DNA of 64,000 nucleotides from Shewanella mangrovi (GCF_000753795.1 NZ_JPEO01000011.1:1-64000), one strand, 5' to 3'; shown: positions 1 through 6,941, numbered from the stretch's first letter. Program-made: numbers and translations. Notes: generated by a model not told the origin, from the sequence alone.

Positions 1-44
1 CAAAGTGTCCACTATTACTGGATCAGATCAGGATTTAGATGTTC

Positions 45-101
45 GCATATGGTTGACATATGCTTCCAGCTTTATATACTTTGCATATGGTAAACATATG
101 C
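45..101. promoter_or_regulatory. Twin palindromic operators upstream of vapBC
   Basis: Two 19-bp near-identical palindromes, GCATATGGTTGACATATGC (45-63) and GCATATGGTAAACATATGC (83-101), start 38 bp apart, just upstream of the antitoxin start. The outer 7 bp of each half are perfectly inverted. VapB-type antitoxins of the AbrB fold autoregulate through paired inverted repeats, so these are the likely VapB/VapC operator half-sites. The repeats are seen directly; the binding role is inferred. Confidence 0.75.
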
Positions 102-117
102 CTAATTGGTGGTAGCG

Positions 118-351
118 ATGAGAACAGTATCAATTTTTAAAAATGGTCAGAACCAAGCGGTTCGATTGCCAAAAGATATGGCCTTTGATGGCGTTAACGA
201 ACTTGAAATCCATAAAGATGGTGATGTTATTACCTTGCGTCCAATTCGCCCTGATTGGCTTTCGTTTGCAGGTCAGGAAAAAGCGGATGATGACTTTATG
301 AACGAGCGTCAGGACGTAGTCACTGATGAAGGACGCTTTAATTTTGAGTAA
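118..351 (+). CDS. vapB: VapB-type antitoxin (AbrB/SpoVT fold)
   Basis: A 77-residue protein opening MRTVSIFKNGQNQAVRLPKD, the classic swapped-hairpin AbrB-like DNA-binding domain of VapB and MazE antitoxins. The acidic C-terminal tail (residues about 50-77) fits a disordered toxin-binding segment. An ATG at 106 would add MVVA, but the ATG at 118 gives the canonical family start and follows GGTGGTAG. The gene overlaps the start of the downstream PIN-domain toxin, so the pair is translationally coupled. It should neutralise VapC and repress its own promoter through the two palindromes just upstream. Confidence 0.88.
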   Translation: MRTVSIFKNGQNQAVRLPKDMAFDGVNELEIHKDGDVITLRPIRPDWLSFAGQEKADDDFMNERQDVVTDEGRFNFE

Positions 352-766
352 AAAAATTACTTACATGCTCGATACGTGTATTTGCTCATTCATTATGCGC
401 GAACAGCCCGTATCTGTGTTGCTTAAGCTGCAAGAGGCTGTGAATAAGCAACATCGTGTTGTGATCTCGACTATCACATACCAAGAAATGCAGTTTGGTC
501 TGATTGGTAAAAAGGCGTCACCGAAACATGCTGTATTGGTCGCAGAGTTCCTAAAGCGTATTGATGAGATCTTACCGTGGGACAAAGCAGCTGTAGATGC
601 TGTTACAGCGATAAGAATTAACCTCGCAGCCAAGGGGACGCCGATCGGCAATAACGATGCGGCCATAGCTGGACACGCTCTCTCTACTGGCTGTGTTGTT
701 GTGACAAACAATGTGCGCAAGTTCCAACGTGTAGACGGACTCGTTTTTGAGGATTGGGTACAGTAA
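344..766 (+). CDS. vapC: VapC-type PIN-domain ribonuclease toxin
   Basis: PIN-domain toxin. The N-terminal YMLDTCICSFIMRE carries the first catalytic Asp (LDT). A second acidic cluster lies in the middle (DEILPWDKAAVDA), and the C-terminal NNDAAIAGHA and VVVTNNVRKF match the tRNA(fMet)-specific VapC/MvpA subfamily. The expected activity is site-specific RNA cleavage when VapB is degraded. The start is uncertain: a TTG at 344 gives MSKKITYMLDT and overlaps vapB by 8 nt; an ATG at 326 lengthens the N-terminus, and an ATG at 365 (MLDT) would remove little. Length about 140 aa is typical. The subfamily target is inferred, not shown. Confidence 0.85.
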   Translation: MSKKITYMLDTCICSFIMREQPVSVLLKLQEAVNKQHRVVISTITYQEMQFGLIGKKASPKHAVLVAEFLKRIDEILPWDKAAVDAVTAIRINLAAKGTPIGNNDAAIAGHALSTGCVVVTNNVRKFQRVDGLVFEDWVQ

Positions 767-824
767 ATTGAGCTGTGGCAAAAAAGCGTTCGTCATTCGG
801 CATCGCGACTATCAACTACAGCCG

Positions 825-954
825 CTTTCTTGCCTTAGTTCATCTTATCAATACGCTTGTATTGTTTCTGCGCTTCAACGTAGAGCAAGCCTATACTGCC
901 TGCGCCAGCTAACAACATAAAAGCGGCTAAACCGATAAACAGAGTAGAAGACAT
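825..954. repeat. Direct repeat, left copy (with small ORF)
   Basis: About 130 bp nearly identical, in the same orientation, to 2478-2605. Similarity starts around TTTCTTGCCTT and ends at the small-ORF start codon (GAAGACAT). Only a handful of differences are visible, among them one that creates a stop codon in this copy. The two copies bracket the higBA-like and hicB-like genes, so the intervening 1.5 kb may have arrived or been duplicated as a unit. Confidence 0.8.
835..954 (-). CDS. Small single-pass membrane protein (39 aa), shortened copy
   Basis: The reading frame gives a 39-residue peptide with a hydrophobic Gly/Ala/Leu helix (LIGLAAFMLLAGAG-like, residues about 5-24) and a basic tail (EAQKQYKRIDKMN). 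It duplicates the 52-residue ORF at 2447-2605. Here a GAA to TAA change after KMN removes 13 residues. Function unknown. Conservation of the frame between the two copies suggests it is, or was, translated. It is too short for a domain call. Confidence 0.45.
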   Translation of the reverse strand: MSSTLFIGLAAFMLLAGAGSIGLLYVEAQKQYKRIDKMN

Positions 955-1078
955 TTCATAATGCGGCGTCAGTTATCCGCAAACGAGCAATAAACTTAAT
1001 TTTACACTCTGGGACAGAGTTGGTTAGTGCAGATAAAAATGTACTTCAACCAAGGGTAAGTGTTAATTCGCGTAAGAC

Positions 1079-1100
1079 GTAGTCTGCTAGCGCAGACTAC
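1079..1100. other. 22-bp hairpin in gene-free stretch 955-1261
   Basis: GTAGTCTGC and GCAGACTAC form a perfect 9-bp stem around a TAGC loop. Flanking AATTCG and CGAATT extend it imperfectly. There is no U-run beside it. The surrounding 955-1261 stretch holds no convincing gene apart from this element and the terminator at 1234-1252. It may be a terminator for an unseen transcript or a protein-binding palindrome. Confidence 0.5.
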
Positions 1101-1233
1101 GCTACGAATTGCTTATCAAAAAAAGACGATAGCTGCTTAGCATCTATCCGAAGCTCGGTACTTTAGTGCTAAGTAGTTCACCGGTGTCTAGTTGGCCTAA
1201 TTTTCGTAATGGCATTAGTGCCGTTAGATCGAA

Positions 1234-1252
1234 AAGGCCCAAGAAGGGCCTT
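1234..1252 (-). terminator. Rho-independent terminator after the higBA-like operon
   Basis: On the minus strand AAGGCCC-TTCTT-GGGCCTT forms a 7-bp GC-rich stem running straight into TTTT. It lies 10 bp past the antitoxin stop codon, in the right orientation to end that transcript. Confidence 0.8.
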
Positions 1253-1261
1253 GTTTGAATT

Positions 1262-1549
1262 TTAGTGGGCAGCAAGAGCCGTGTAGATTTTGGGATCATC
1301 CTGGATAGTAGCAAGTACTTTTGCTGCTAACCCTGCTGGGTTGCGGCGTTTACCCTCCCAACTTTTGATGGTGTCAATACTAACACCCATCGTTTCAGCA
1401 AACTCGGCCTGAGTTACTTTAAGGAGATCTTCACGAATGCTCTTTACATCAGCAACCTCATAACGGGTTGCTCGAGCGGGCTTTTGGCGACCATGTTGAA
1501 TTTCAACGGCTTCCTCGAGGGAGGCTTGTAGTTCGTTAAAAATGCTCAT
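1262..1549 (-). CDS. higA: HigA-type antitoxin, XRE helix-turn-helix
   Basis: A 95-residue protein with a C-terminal XRE helix-turn-helix (residues about 48-85: LLKVTQAEFAETMGVSIDTI then KSWEGKRRNP). The N-terminal half is charged and probably contacts the toxin. The order toxin-then-antitoxin and the 4-nt ATGA overlap with the upstream toxin gene match higBA-2-type loci, as in Vibrio cholerae. It should bind the 15-bp palindrome upstream of the operon and repress it. NadS-type naming is possible for the same family. Confidence 0.85.
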   Translation of the reverse strand: MSIFNELQASLEEAVEIQHGRQKPARATRYEVADVKSIREDLLKVTQAEFAETMGVSIDTIKSWEGKRRNPAGLAAKVLATIQDDPKIYTALAAH

Positions 1550-1881
1550 TTGTCCTCTCCTTTGAGTAATTGAACCAATTGTTTTAACTTGGACTTTTCT
1601 TCATCAGTCAAACTTTCCTTAACTGATTTAGGATAAGCTAACACAAAGTAGATCTTGTCGGCATGAGAAAGAACATACAGAACCCGCACACTGCCACTTT
1701 TTCCGGTGTTTCCTACTGCCATTCTAACCTTCCGAAGACCACCCGTTCCTTTGATAAGATCGCCTTTATCTGGCTGGGCAATGAGTTCAGCCTGCAAATC
1801 CTTCAGTTCATCATCTGTTGCAAGTTCCTTGATCTGCTTGGTAAAGATCGAGGTCTCAATGAACTCAATAGCATGACTCAC
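1546..1881 (-). CDS. higB: HigB2/RelE-family mRNA interferase toxin
   Basis: A 111-residue RelE/ParE-superfamily protein. The central LIKGTGGLRKVRMAVGNTGKSGSVRVLYVL matches the HigB2 pattern (GDxIxGTGGLRKxR followed by GKxGGxRxxY); the last strand is KIYFVLAYPK. Members are ribosome-dependent mRNA endonucleases. It is the first gene of a two-gene operon; the stop codon overlaps the antitoxin start by 4 nt. Catalytic basic residues (Arg/Lys in the GLRKVR strand and the Ser-Val-Arg strand) are present, so the toxin looks intact. Confidence 0.85.
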   Translation of the reverse strand: MSHAIEFIETSIFTKQIKELATDDELKDLQAELIAQPDKGDLIKGTGGLRKVRMAVGNTGKSGSVRVLYVLSHADKIYFVLAYPKSVKESLTDEEKSKLKQLVQLLKGEDK

Positions 1882-1907
1882 TAATTCAAATCCTTATACA
1901 ACCCAAG

Positions 1908-1922
1908 GTGTACAATGTACAC
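1908..1922. promoter_or_regulatory. Palindromic operator candidate for higBA
   Basis: GTGTACAATGTACAC is a perfect palindrome around its central base, 27 bp upstream of the toxin start codon, where an autoregulatory XRE antitoxin dimer would block transcription. Binding is inferred from position and symmetry. Confidence 0.65.
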
Positions 1923-2073
1923 TAAGCGGGTGTAATAATCAACAATGGATTACTAGGAATTGGCAATGCCCCTAAAGCTAGAGTAACCCACGAAGCCCCG
2001 CAGGATATGTTTGGCTATGGGAACTAGGACTTGTGTGTGACACCTGAAAACGAGTTTGCCATTCAATGTAAAC

Positions 2074-2099
2074 AATGCCGCCGGAAAACTGGCGGCATT
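2074..2099 (-). terminator. Terminator downstream of hicB-like gene
   Basis: AATGCCGCC and GGCGGCATT form a perfect 9-bp stem with an 8-nt loop, starting 2 bp past the antitoxin stop codon on the minus strand. The stem begins with AAATGCC and leads into TTTAC, so the U-run is weak. Confidence 0.7.
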
Positions 2100-2100
2100 T

Positions 2101-2442
2101 CTACGCTGAATGTTCGATGTAGTCATTGACTACTTTTTCTACCGCGGCATTCAAACTAATACTTTGCGATAACGCGATTTCATTAAGTCGAGCATGAACA
2201 TCTGGCGAGATCTGAACGTTGAATTTGCCAGAGAAGTTCTTATAAGGCTCAATGCCCCGCTCCTGACACATATCTAGAAAGACGCTTAATGACTTCGCGC
2301 CCTCGGCTTTCAACTTAGCGATGCTTTCACCGCAGAAATCCGCGCCGCCGTTTAAGCCAACAAACTCACCGCGGAATGTTTCATCATCAGGCTCATAATC
2401 AATAAAGGCTTTTACACCGTTAATCATCATTAAATTTTTCAT
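2101..2442 (-). CDS. HicB-family antitoxin without an adjacent HicA
   Basis: About 113 residues from MKNLMMINGVKAFIDYEPD. The N-terminal HicB partial RNase-H-like fold includes FRGEFVGLNGGADFCGESI, and the C-terminal ribbon-helix-helix motif (KFNVQISPDVHARLNEIALS, then SLNAAVEKVV) would bind DNA. HicB normally neutralises a small HicA RNA-binding toxin encoded beside it; no HicA-like ORF is visible on either side. An upstream ATG at 2457 is possible, but MKNLM is the family start. The gene lies 4 bp after the stop codon of a small membrane-protein ORF, suggesting translational coupling with that ORF instead. Confidence 0.8.
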   Translation of the reverse strand: MKNLMMINGVKAFIDYEPDDETFRGEFVGLNGGADFCGESIAKLKAEGAKSLSVFLDMCQERGIEPYKNFSGKFNVQISPDVHARLNEIALSQSISLNAAVEKVVNDYIEHSA

Positions 2443-2446
2443 GCTG

Positions 2447-2605
2447 TTACTCTGCATTGCAGCTGCGGCCGTTTTCTTTCTTGCCTTCGTTCATCTTATC
2501 AATACGCTTGTATTGTTTCTGCGCTTCAACGTAGAGCAAGCCTATACTGCCTGCGCCAGCTAACAACATAAAAGCGGCTAAACCGATTAACATAATAGAA
2601 GACAT
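2447..2605 (-). CDS. Small single-pass membrane protein (52 aa)
   Basis: The frame gives a 52-residue peptide: start MSSIMLIGLAAFMLLAGAG, a hydrophobic helix (residues about 4-25), then a basic amphipathic tail (EAQKQYKRIDKMNEGKKENG) ending SCNAE. It is the full-length version of the ORF at 835-954 and ends 4 bp before the hicB-like start. The predicted product is a tiny inner-membrane protein with a cytoplasmic basic tail. Type I toxins look broadly like this, but no antisense RNA evidence is visible, so no function is assigned. Confidence 0.5.
   Translation of the reverse strand: MSSIMLIGLAAFMLLAGAGSIGLLYVEAQKQYKRIDKMNEGKKENGRSCNAE
2478..2605. repeat. Direct repeat, right copy (with small ORF)
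   Basis: Second copy of the roughly 130-bp repeat at 825-954, same orientation. It preserves the longer reading frame. Just outside both ends the sequences diverge completely, giving sharp repeat borders. Confidence 0.8.
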
Positions 2606-2730
2606 TACAGCATCCCCTTGATGACGAGCCAGGTGTTTAAATTATCACAAATACTATAACCCCACTAGACTTGCTGAAATCAAACCTTAGCGATCTTAGT
2701 TCACATAGAAATCGTACGATTTCTTGGATA

Positions 2731-3615
2731 TCAAACGAGAAAATTGGTAAATCTAAAGGCGTCTGTAAACAATTGCTGAACTTGTACACCGCGCGGTGCC
2801 GCCTGCTCGTCAAAACGTCCCCTTGGGTCTAAAATGACGAATCCCCAAAACTGAAGGCACCGCTCAATAAAACGAGTTTCAATCAGTAGGCTTAGCTTCT
2901 TTTTAGGCGAAAAGTAATCTTCAGTTGGCTGAGCGCATAGCAGTTCAGGAAATGCGGAGATGAGCTCTTCGACTAACCTTGTGACGCTGGCATGGTGTTG
3001 TAAACGCCATAACATCAATAACCAAAGTGGGCTTAAATCAATATCGTACTCAAAAAGGTCGAAATACCCCCAATTATATTTGCTGATGGCGGCCTCTAAC
3101 ATCGGCTTGAAAAAAGCCTGAACACCGTGTGCTTGATACTGCTTCTGCACTTGTTTCTTCACATGGAAACGACCTGCCCGACGATAAATGACACCTGCAA
3201 GCTCAGCTAGCACACGGGCATAGTGCAAGGCATTAAACTTATCCTCATTACTTCCCATATATTCATTAATACTTGGTGGGATGTGTAATTCAGCAACCGC
3301 AAACTCTGGCAATAAATCGCAGGCTTGTTTTACCAATTTCGCCGGTAAATTACCTTTACTAGTTGCTTTAAATGACCCGCCATTCGACATGGCTTCGTCA
3401 AGGATGAGAGCTAAATAGCGCATTACAGGGCTAGTAGATAGTTCTTGAGGTGTATCAACCGTTACCGACTGCAATTCATGAAACGGAGCATAAAGCCAAT
3501 TAGCTAATTGCTCTGGCGATAGGCCACAAAAATCAGCAACAGGTGTTTTATTGTGATGATGTATTTTGTTGTCCAATTGCGCTTTGAGTTCATTGAATGT
3601 CAATTCCGGCGCCAT
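2731..3615 (-). CDS. Hypothetical protein, 294 aa
   Basis: A soluble-looking, Leu- and aromatic-rich protein with no motif I recognise. Visible features: an N-terminal DFCGLSPEQLANWLYAPF segment, a central basic helix (RVLAELAGVIYRRAGRFHVKK), several Trp/Leu-rich helices (SPLWLLMLWRLQHH) and a C-terminal FWGFVILDPRGRF. No signal peptide or clear membrane segment. It stands alone, with gene-free gaps of about 125 bp before and 130 bp after, beside the abiE pair. Probably an accessory island gene; function unknown. Confidence 0.7.
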   Translation of the reverse strand: MAPELTFNELKAQLDNKIHHHNKTPVADFCGLSPEQLANWLYAPFHELQSVTVDTPQELSTSPVMRYLALILDEAMSNGGSFKATSKGNLPAKLVKQACDLLPEFAVAELHIPPSINEYMGSNEDKFNALHYARVLAELAGVIYRRAGRFHVKKQVQKQYQAHGVQAFFKPMLEAAISKYNWGYFDLFEYDIDLSPLWLLMLWRLQHHASVTRLVEELISAFPELLCAQPTEDYFSPKKKLSLLIETRFIERCLQFWGFVILDPRGRFDEQAAPRGVQVQQLFTDAFRFTNFLV

Positions 3616-3746
3616 TCCAACATTTCCTCACTAATCTTGAATGTATATCATTATCCTAACGAATACGCCGTATGGATGGCAAAGCACAAATAAGGTGCTT
3701 TGGCTTAGCTCAGGCCACTGTTTAAATGAGAGTAAAGAGCGCGGCA

Positions 3747-4823
3747 TCAACTTGGGGTTATGCTAGGTGAGAGCCGCATATATTGATTAAACTGCTGCTG
3801 AAAGTCGGCCAACTGCTGGATGATTTGTTCAAAAGAGTCCGGTGGCGTGAAAAACATTTGACCAGCGACAGCGGCCTTATGGTCAGCAGCAATGGTTTCC
3901 AGCCGTGTGCCTTTTGGCACAATAGATAACTGCCCACGTAAAATGGCTTCATAGTCGACACCTGGAACAGGCCAACGGTGTTTTTTCATTTCAACCACCG
4001 CCTGCATGGCCTCATTGCTGTCAAAGGCATCGGCGAAATTTGAACACAGCAGGCAAGCAACATCATACCAATGGCGGGCTAACCGATCAGGATTAGGTTC
4101 ATTTGTTTGAGAGCTGAACTGATGCAAAGCAGAGATTTTTTCCCAGAAAATGAAGTCATTATCATAAGCTTGAACATTTGCTCGCGGTAACGATATTTCG
4201 GCCAACTCAGTTACATCGCCAAGATAACAACTAGTCAGTATGGTCTTTGTCGGTTTCCCTCGATTTCGACCACCAAATTCCAGCAAAATGTGGTCAAGCT
4301 GATAATCCTTGGTACTTTTTGTTACCCGCGGATAGTGAATGTCCACTTTTTCGCCATACGAATCTGGTTCTAGAACGGCTTTCAACCCATCAATTTGATA
4401 GGTAGCAAAGCGCTGGTTAAGCCGTTCAACCAGTTGCTCTGTCCATTCAAGTAAACATTGCTGTTGCTTTTCGCGAAACTTTCTGGCTTGGCTTCCATTT
4501 TTTGTACTTTGCAGCCATACATCCCGTTCTTGCTCTTCTGTCAGATTGGAGAGTTCAGCCCAATGTACTGATAGATCTATATCTTCGGAAAAACGCTGGA
4601 TCACTTGCCAGCATTTGCTAAGCGCTGTTCCACCTTTAAAGGCAACAGATTTTGCCCCGAGTAATTGCTCGTCATACAACAGTCGCAGCACTTCGGTGAC
4701 CCAAATGTCTTTCTCCAAAAAATTAGCAGCCAAGCCAGCTGGATGTTGACTGGCCCCATAATTAAACAGCTCGGATAGTTCTTGATGGTGACTTGGTTCC
4801 GCATACAATTCAAACAGATTCAA
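3747..4823 (-). CDS. abiEii: AbiEii-type nucleotidyltransferase toxin
   Basis: A 358-residue AbiEii/AbiGii-family protein. The nucleotidyltransferase core shows SVAFKGGTALSKCW (residues about 59-72, GG motif) and RFSEDIDLSV (residues about 77-86, the DxD metal-binding pair). Family toxins (AbiEii, MenT) transfer nucleotides to RNA, often tRNA acceptor ends, and stop growth. The gene overlaps the upstream antitoxin by 4 nt (ATGA), the normal abiEi-abiEii arrangement. AbiE is a toxin-antitoxin phage-defence system. All recognisable catalytic residues are present, so it looks intact. Confidence 0.88.
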   Translation of the reverse strand: MNLFELYAEPSHHQELSELFNYGASQHPAGLAANFLEKDIWVTEVLRLLYDEQLLGAKSVAFKGGTALSKCWQVIQRFSEDIDLSVHWAELSNLTEEQERDVWLQSTKNGSQARKFREKQQQCLLEWTEQLVERLNQRFATYQIDGLKAVLEPDSYGEKVDIHYPRVTKSTKDYQLDHILLEFGGRNRGKPTKTILTSCYLGDVTELAEISLPRANVQAYDNDFIFWEKISALHQFSSQTNEPNPDRLARHWYDVACLLCSNFADAFDSNEAMQAVVEMKKHRWPVPGVDYEAILRGQLSIVPKGTRLETIAADHKAAVAGQMFFTPPDSFEQIIQQLADFQQQFNQYMRLSPSITPS

Positions 4824-5452
4824 GACAGAAGCTCCTGCTGCACTTGTTGCAACTTATTTTGCCATTGTCTCAACTGCGGTACTAACTTCAGTTTTTGTAA
4901 TACAGGAATTGCTTGCGAGGCGTTCAACTCTAACCGACCAATCGCAGTTTTAAGCTTTTCAATCGACGTATGTTCTGCCGATAAGGTGAGCAGACCTCGA
5001 TAAAAAGCCCCGATCGGTTGACTAGCCCAGCGCAGTTTTGTGTCTGAAGTATGAATGACCATCACTAACTGGTTACCGATCTTAAATTCACGGCTTGGGC
5101 CTGAAGTCCAGTATACGGTCTTCACCGGTGCCTGAGTTTGGAGCCCAAGCCGATAAGCAGCCTCCAACCCTTGTGGCACTAGCTTGTATCCTTTTACCTT
5201 TGCCCAGACCACCGCGACGTCTTCGGCTTTGGCTGTCATTTTGACAGAGGGTAAATTTTTCAGAGGTTTAGGGCGCGCATACATGCCTTTAGCAACCCGA
5301 ACCAATATCCCTTTCTGTGTCAGTCGGCTCAGTGCTTTTTGTACAGATGTGACAGAGCCTAGAGAATAAAAATTCTCTATAGGAAAGGGGGAGCCTTTCT
5401 GCATTCGCTGCACTCTTGCGCTTACAAGTTCTGCCACCGACATAAAACACAT
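4820..5452 (-). CDS. abiEi: AbiEi-type antitoxin (DUF6088)
   Basis: About 210 residues. The N-terminal winged helix (residues about 10-60; SVTSVQKALSRLTQKGILVR then VAKGMYARPK) is the AbiEi DNA-binding domain. The C-terminal domain (from about 70) matches the DUF6088/AbiEi antitoxin body (GPSREFKIGNQ, then a helical tail). It should repress the operon and neutralise the downstream toxin. I take the ATG at 5452 because CAGG lies 4 nt upstream; 5485 and 5443 are alternatives. An inverted repeat overlaps its ribosome binding site. Confidence 0.85.
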   Translation of the reverse strand: MCFMSVAELVSARVQRMQKGSPFPIENFYSLGSVTSVQKALSRLTQKGILVRVAKGMYARPKPLKNLPSVKMTAKAEDVAVVWAKVKGYKLVPQGLEAAYRLGLQTQAPVKTVYWTSGPSREFKIGNQLVMVIHTSDTKLRWASQPIGAFYRGLLTLSAEHTSIEKLKTAIGRLELNASQAIPVLQKLKLVPQLRQWQNKLQQVQQELLS

Positions 5453-5456
5453 AAAA

Positions 5457-5529
5457 CCTGACAAATTAATAATATGTAGGTTCATTCTATTCCATGTATA
5501 TAAAGACTTTCAAGGAACATTTTGTCAGG
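5457..5529. promoter_or_regulatory. Inverted repeat spanning the abiE promoter
   Basis: CCTGACAAA (5457-5465) and TTTGTCAGG (5521-5529) are perfect 9-bp inverted copies 55 bp apart. The proximal copy overlaps the abiEi ribosome binding site and the distal copy lies where the promoter should be. AbiEi antitoxins bind two inverted repeats in their own promoter, so these are plausible operators; binding is inferred. Confidence 0.6.
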
Positions 5530-5635
5530 ATTAACATGGATACTATCTATTATATAAGAGAAGATCGTAATGGCCATTAATCTATATGCAGGCACGAAAC
5601 TATGAGCCAGTCATCGGTCGTTTTTACTCAAATGT

Positions 5636-5980
5636 GAACGTTGTAGGAAGGATCACAACCCCCTATTGAGAACGTTGTAGGAAGGATCACAGCAACTGGC
5701 ATACGAACGGGAAAACGAAGGCTACAGGAAGGAATAAACATATTAACTATATGTTTTTATTACTAATATATAACATTTGCAATTCTTGTTGTTACACTAA
5801 ATACAACCGCTGACAAACGAACATTGTAGGAAGGATTACACACATTAACTGCATGTTTTTATTGATAAGAATTGGTGTATTCAATTCTTATCGCTAATCG
5901 AACTGCAACCACTGGTAAGCGAAGGTTGTAGGAAGGATCACAACAGCTGAAAAGTCAACATTTCAGGAAGGTTTTCACAA
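5636..5980. repeat. Degenerate repeats centred on AGGAAGGA in a 0.5 kb non-coding stretch
   Basis: The stretch 5530-6106 carries no convincing gene. It has six copies of GTTGTAGGAAGGATCACAAC-like sequence, at about 5636-5659, 5670-5692, 5716-5736, 5818-5841, 5918-5944 and 5955-5978. In the best copies GTTGT and ACAAC form a 5-bp stem that puts AGGAAGGATC in the loop. Copies 3 and 4 belong to a longer degenerate unit of about 100 bp that also repeats ATTAACT, ATGTTTTTATT, CAATTCTT, AACCNCTG and CGAA. GATAAGAATT and AATTCTTATC (about 5864-5892) form a further hairpin. A structured RNA is possible; the strand of transcription is unknown. Confidence 0.7.
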
Positions 5981-6106
5981 AGTTAACCTAATGATTAATA
6001 TCAATATTATTAAAGATGACCAAGCTGACTTTTTGTTTGTTTATGGTGTCAGATGAGTGCTTTATAGGAAATAATTCGAACAGTGGTAATAAAAAATGGT
6101 ACCCAC

Positions 6107-6823
6107 CTACTTACTACTTTTAGTTACCAGCTGGAACTCTAACCCATAACGCTTAGATTGACGAGTCACATATCTTGAAGGATATAGACCAAAGAAATCT
6201 GATAATTTCTTCAGCCCATAGCTCCGCGGATCAAAGTCTGGCTTTGCTCTTTTCAAATAGGTACCCACCTCGCCCAATCTAGCCCAACCGGATTCATCTC
6301 GGTAGTTTTGCCATGCTTGATGCATCAAGCGCCACAACTCTCGCGATTGTTCCTGGTCAGAAGTATGCTGATCTTGAGTTTGTTCACCAACGCCATTTAG
6401 ATTCTCAATTGCAACGAAATCGTCGCAAGCGTTTTTAAACGATGTCGGAGTCATCGCTTTACCCACACCGATTACATACACTTCGGACTCTCTCAGCCTT
6501 GTAGCTAGGCAAGTAAAATCACTATCACTGGATATTAGGGCAAACGCATCGAATCGGTTGCTATATAGCAGATCCATAGCATCAATAATCATTATCGAAT
6601 CTGTTGAGTTTTTGCCAGTTGTGAACGCAAATTGTTGTTTAGCCTGAATAGCCAGTTCATTTAAAGGTTGCTTCCAGTTTTTTAAATGATCCGTCGAAAA
6701 ATCACCGTATGCTCTTTTAACGATGATCTGTCCAAAACGTGAAAGCTCGTTAAGGATAGCCTCCAGTTTTGCATAAGGCGTGTTATCTGAATCAATTAAT
6801 ACCGCAATTTTTCTATTGCCCAT
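6107..6823 (-). CDS. NYN-domain (LabA/DUF88) protein with C-terminal LOTUS/OST-HTH domain
   Basis: 238 residues. The N-terminal NYN/PIN-like ribonuclease fold has its acidic residues in place: DSDNTPY (about 11-17), DSIMIIDAMDLL (about 75-86) and ISSDSDFTCLATRLR (about 98-111), followed by VIGVGKAMTPTSF. The C-terminal domain (about 165-235; GWARLGEVGTYLKRAKPDFD, then YGLKKLSDFFGL) is a LOTUS/OST-HTH module that binds RNA. The predicted role is a structure- or sequence-directed RNase. It sits alone on the minus strand between the repeat stretch and a divergent WYL-regulator operon; AAGGACGAATAT precedes the ATG. Confidence 0.85.
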   Translation of the reverse strand: MGNRKIAVLIDSDNTPYAKLEAILNELSRFGQIIVKRAYGDFSTDHLKNWKQPLNELAIQAKQQFAFTTGKNSTDSIMIIDAMDLLYSNRFDAFALISSDSDFTCLATRLRESEVYVIGVGKAMTPTSFKNACDDFVAIENLNGVGEQTQDQHTSDQEQSRELWRLMHQAWQNYRDESGWARLGEVGTYLKRAKPDFDPRSYGLKKLSDFFGLYPSRYVTRQSKRYGLEFQLVTKSSK

Positions 6824-6941
6824 ATATTCGTCCTTGCAATGCGCTCTTAAGCATATTGCGTCATTCGAGAAACTTGGTCAATTTTACGTTCGGCATATTG
6901 ATGAGAAAGGAACGCTAACGAAAAATGAGGAAAAGTAATAT

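Noticed and set aside
1..40. Possible insertion-sequence end (AGTGTCCACTATTACTGG)
   Set aside because: It vaguely resembles IS termini, but there is no transposase in the window and no second inverted end to support it.
361..796. Minus-strand ORFs opposite vapC
   Set aside because: They lie wholly antisense to a clear PIN toxin gene and show no domain.
955..1233. Integron attC-type site at the 1079-1100 hairpin
   Set aside because: No RYYYAAC/GTTRRRY core pair, and no repeat of the element next to other toxin-antitoxin genes.
5636..5980. CRISPR array
   Set aside because: The repeats are degenerate, unequally spaced (about 34 to 100 bp), and no cas genes are present.
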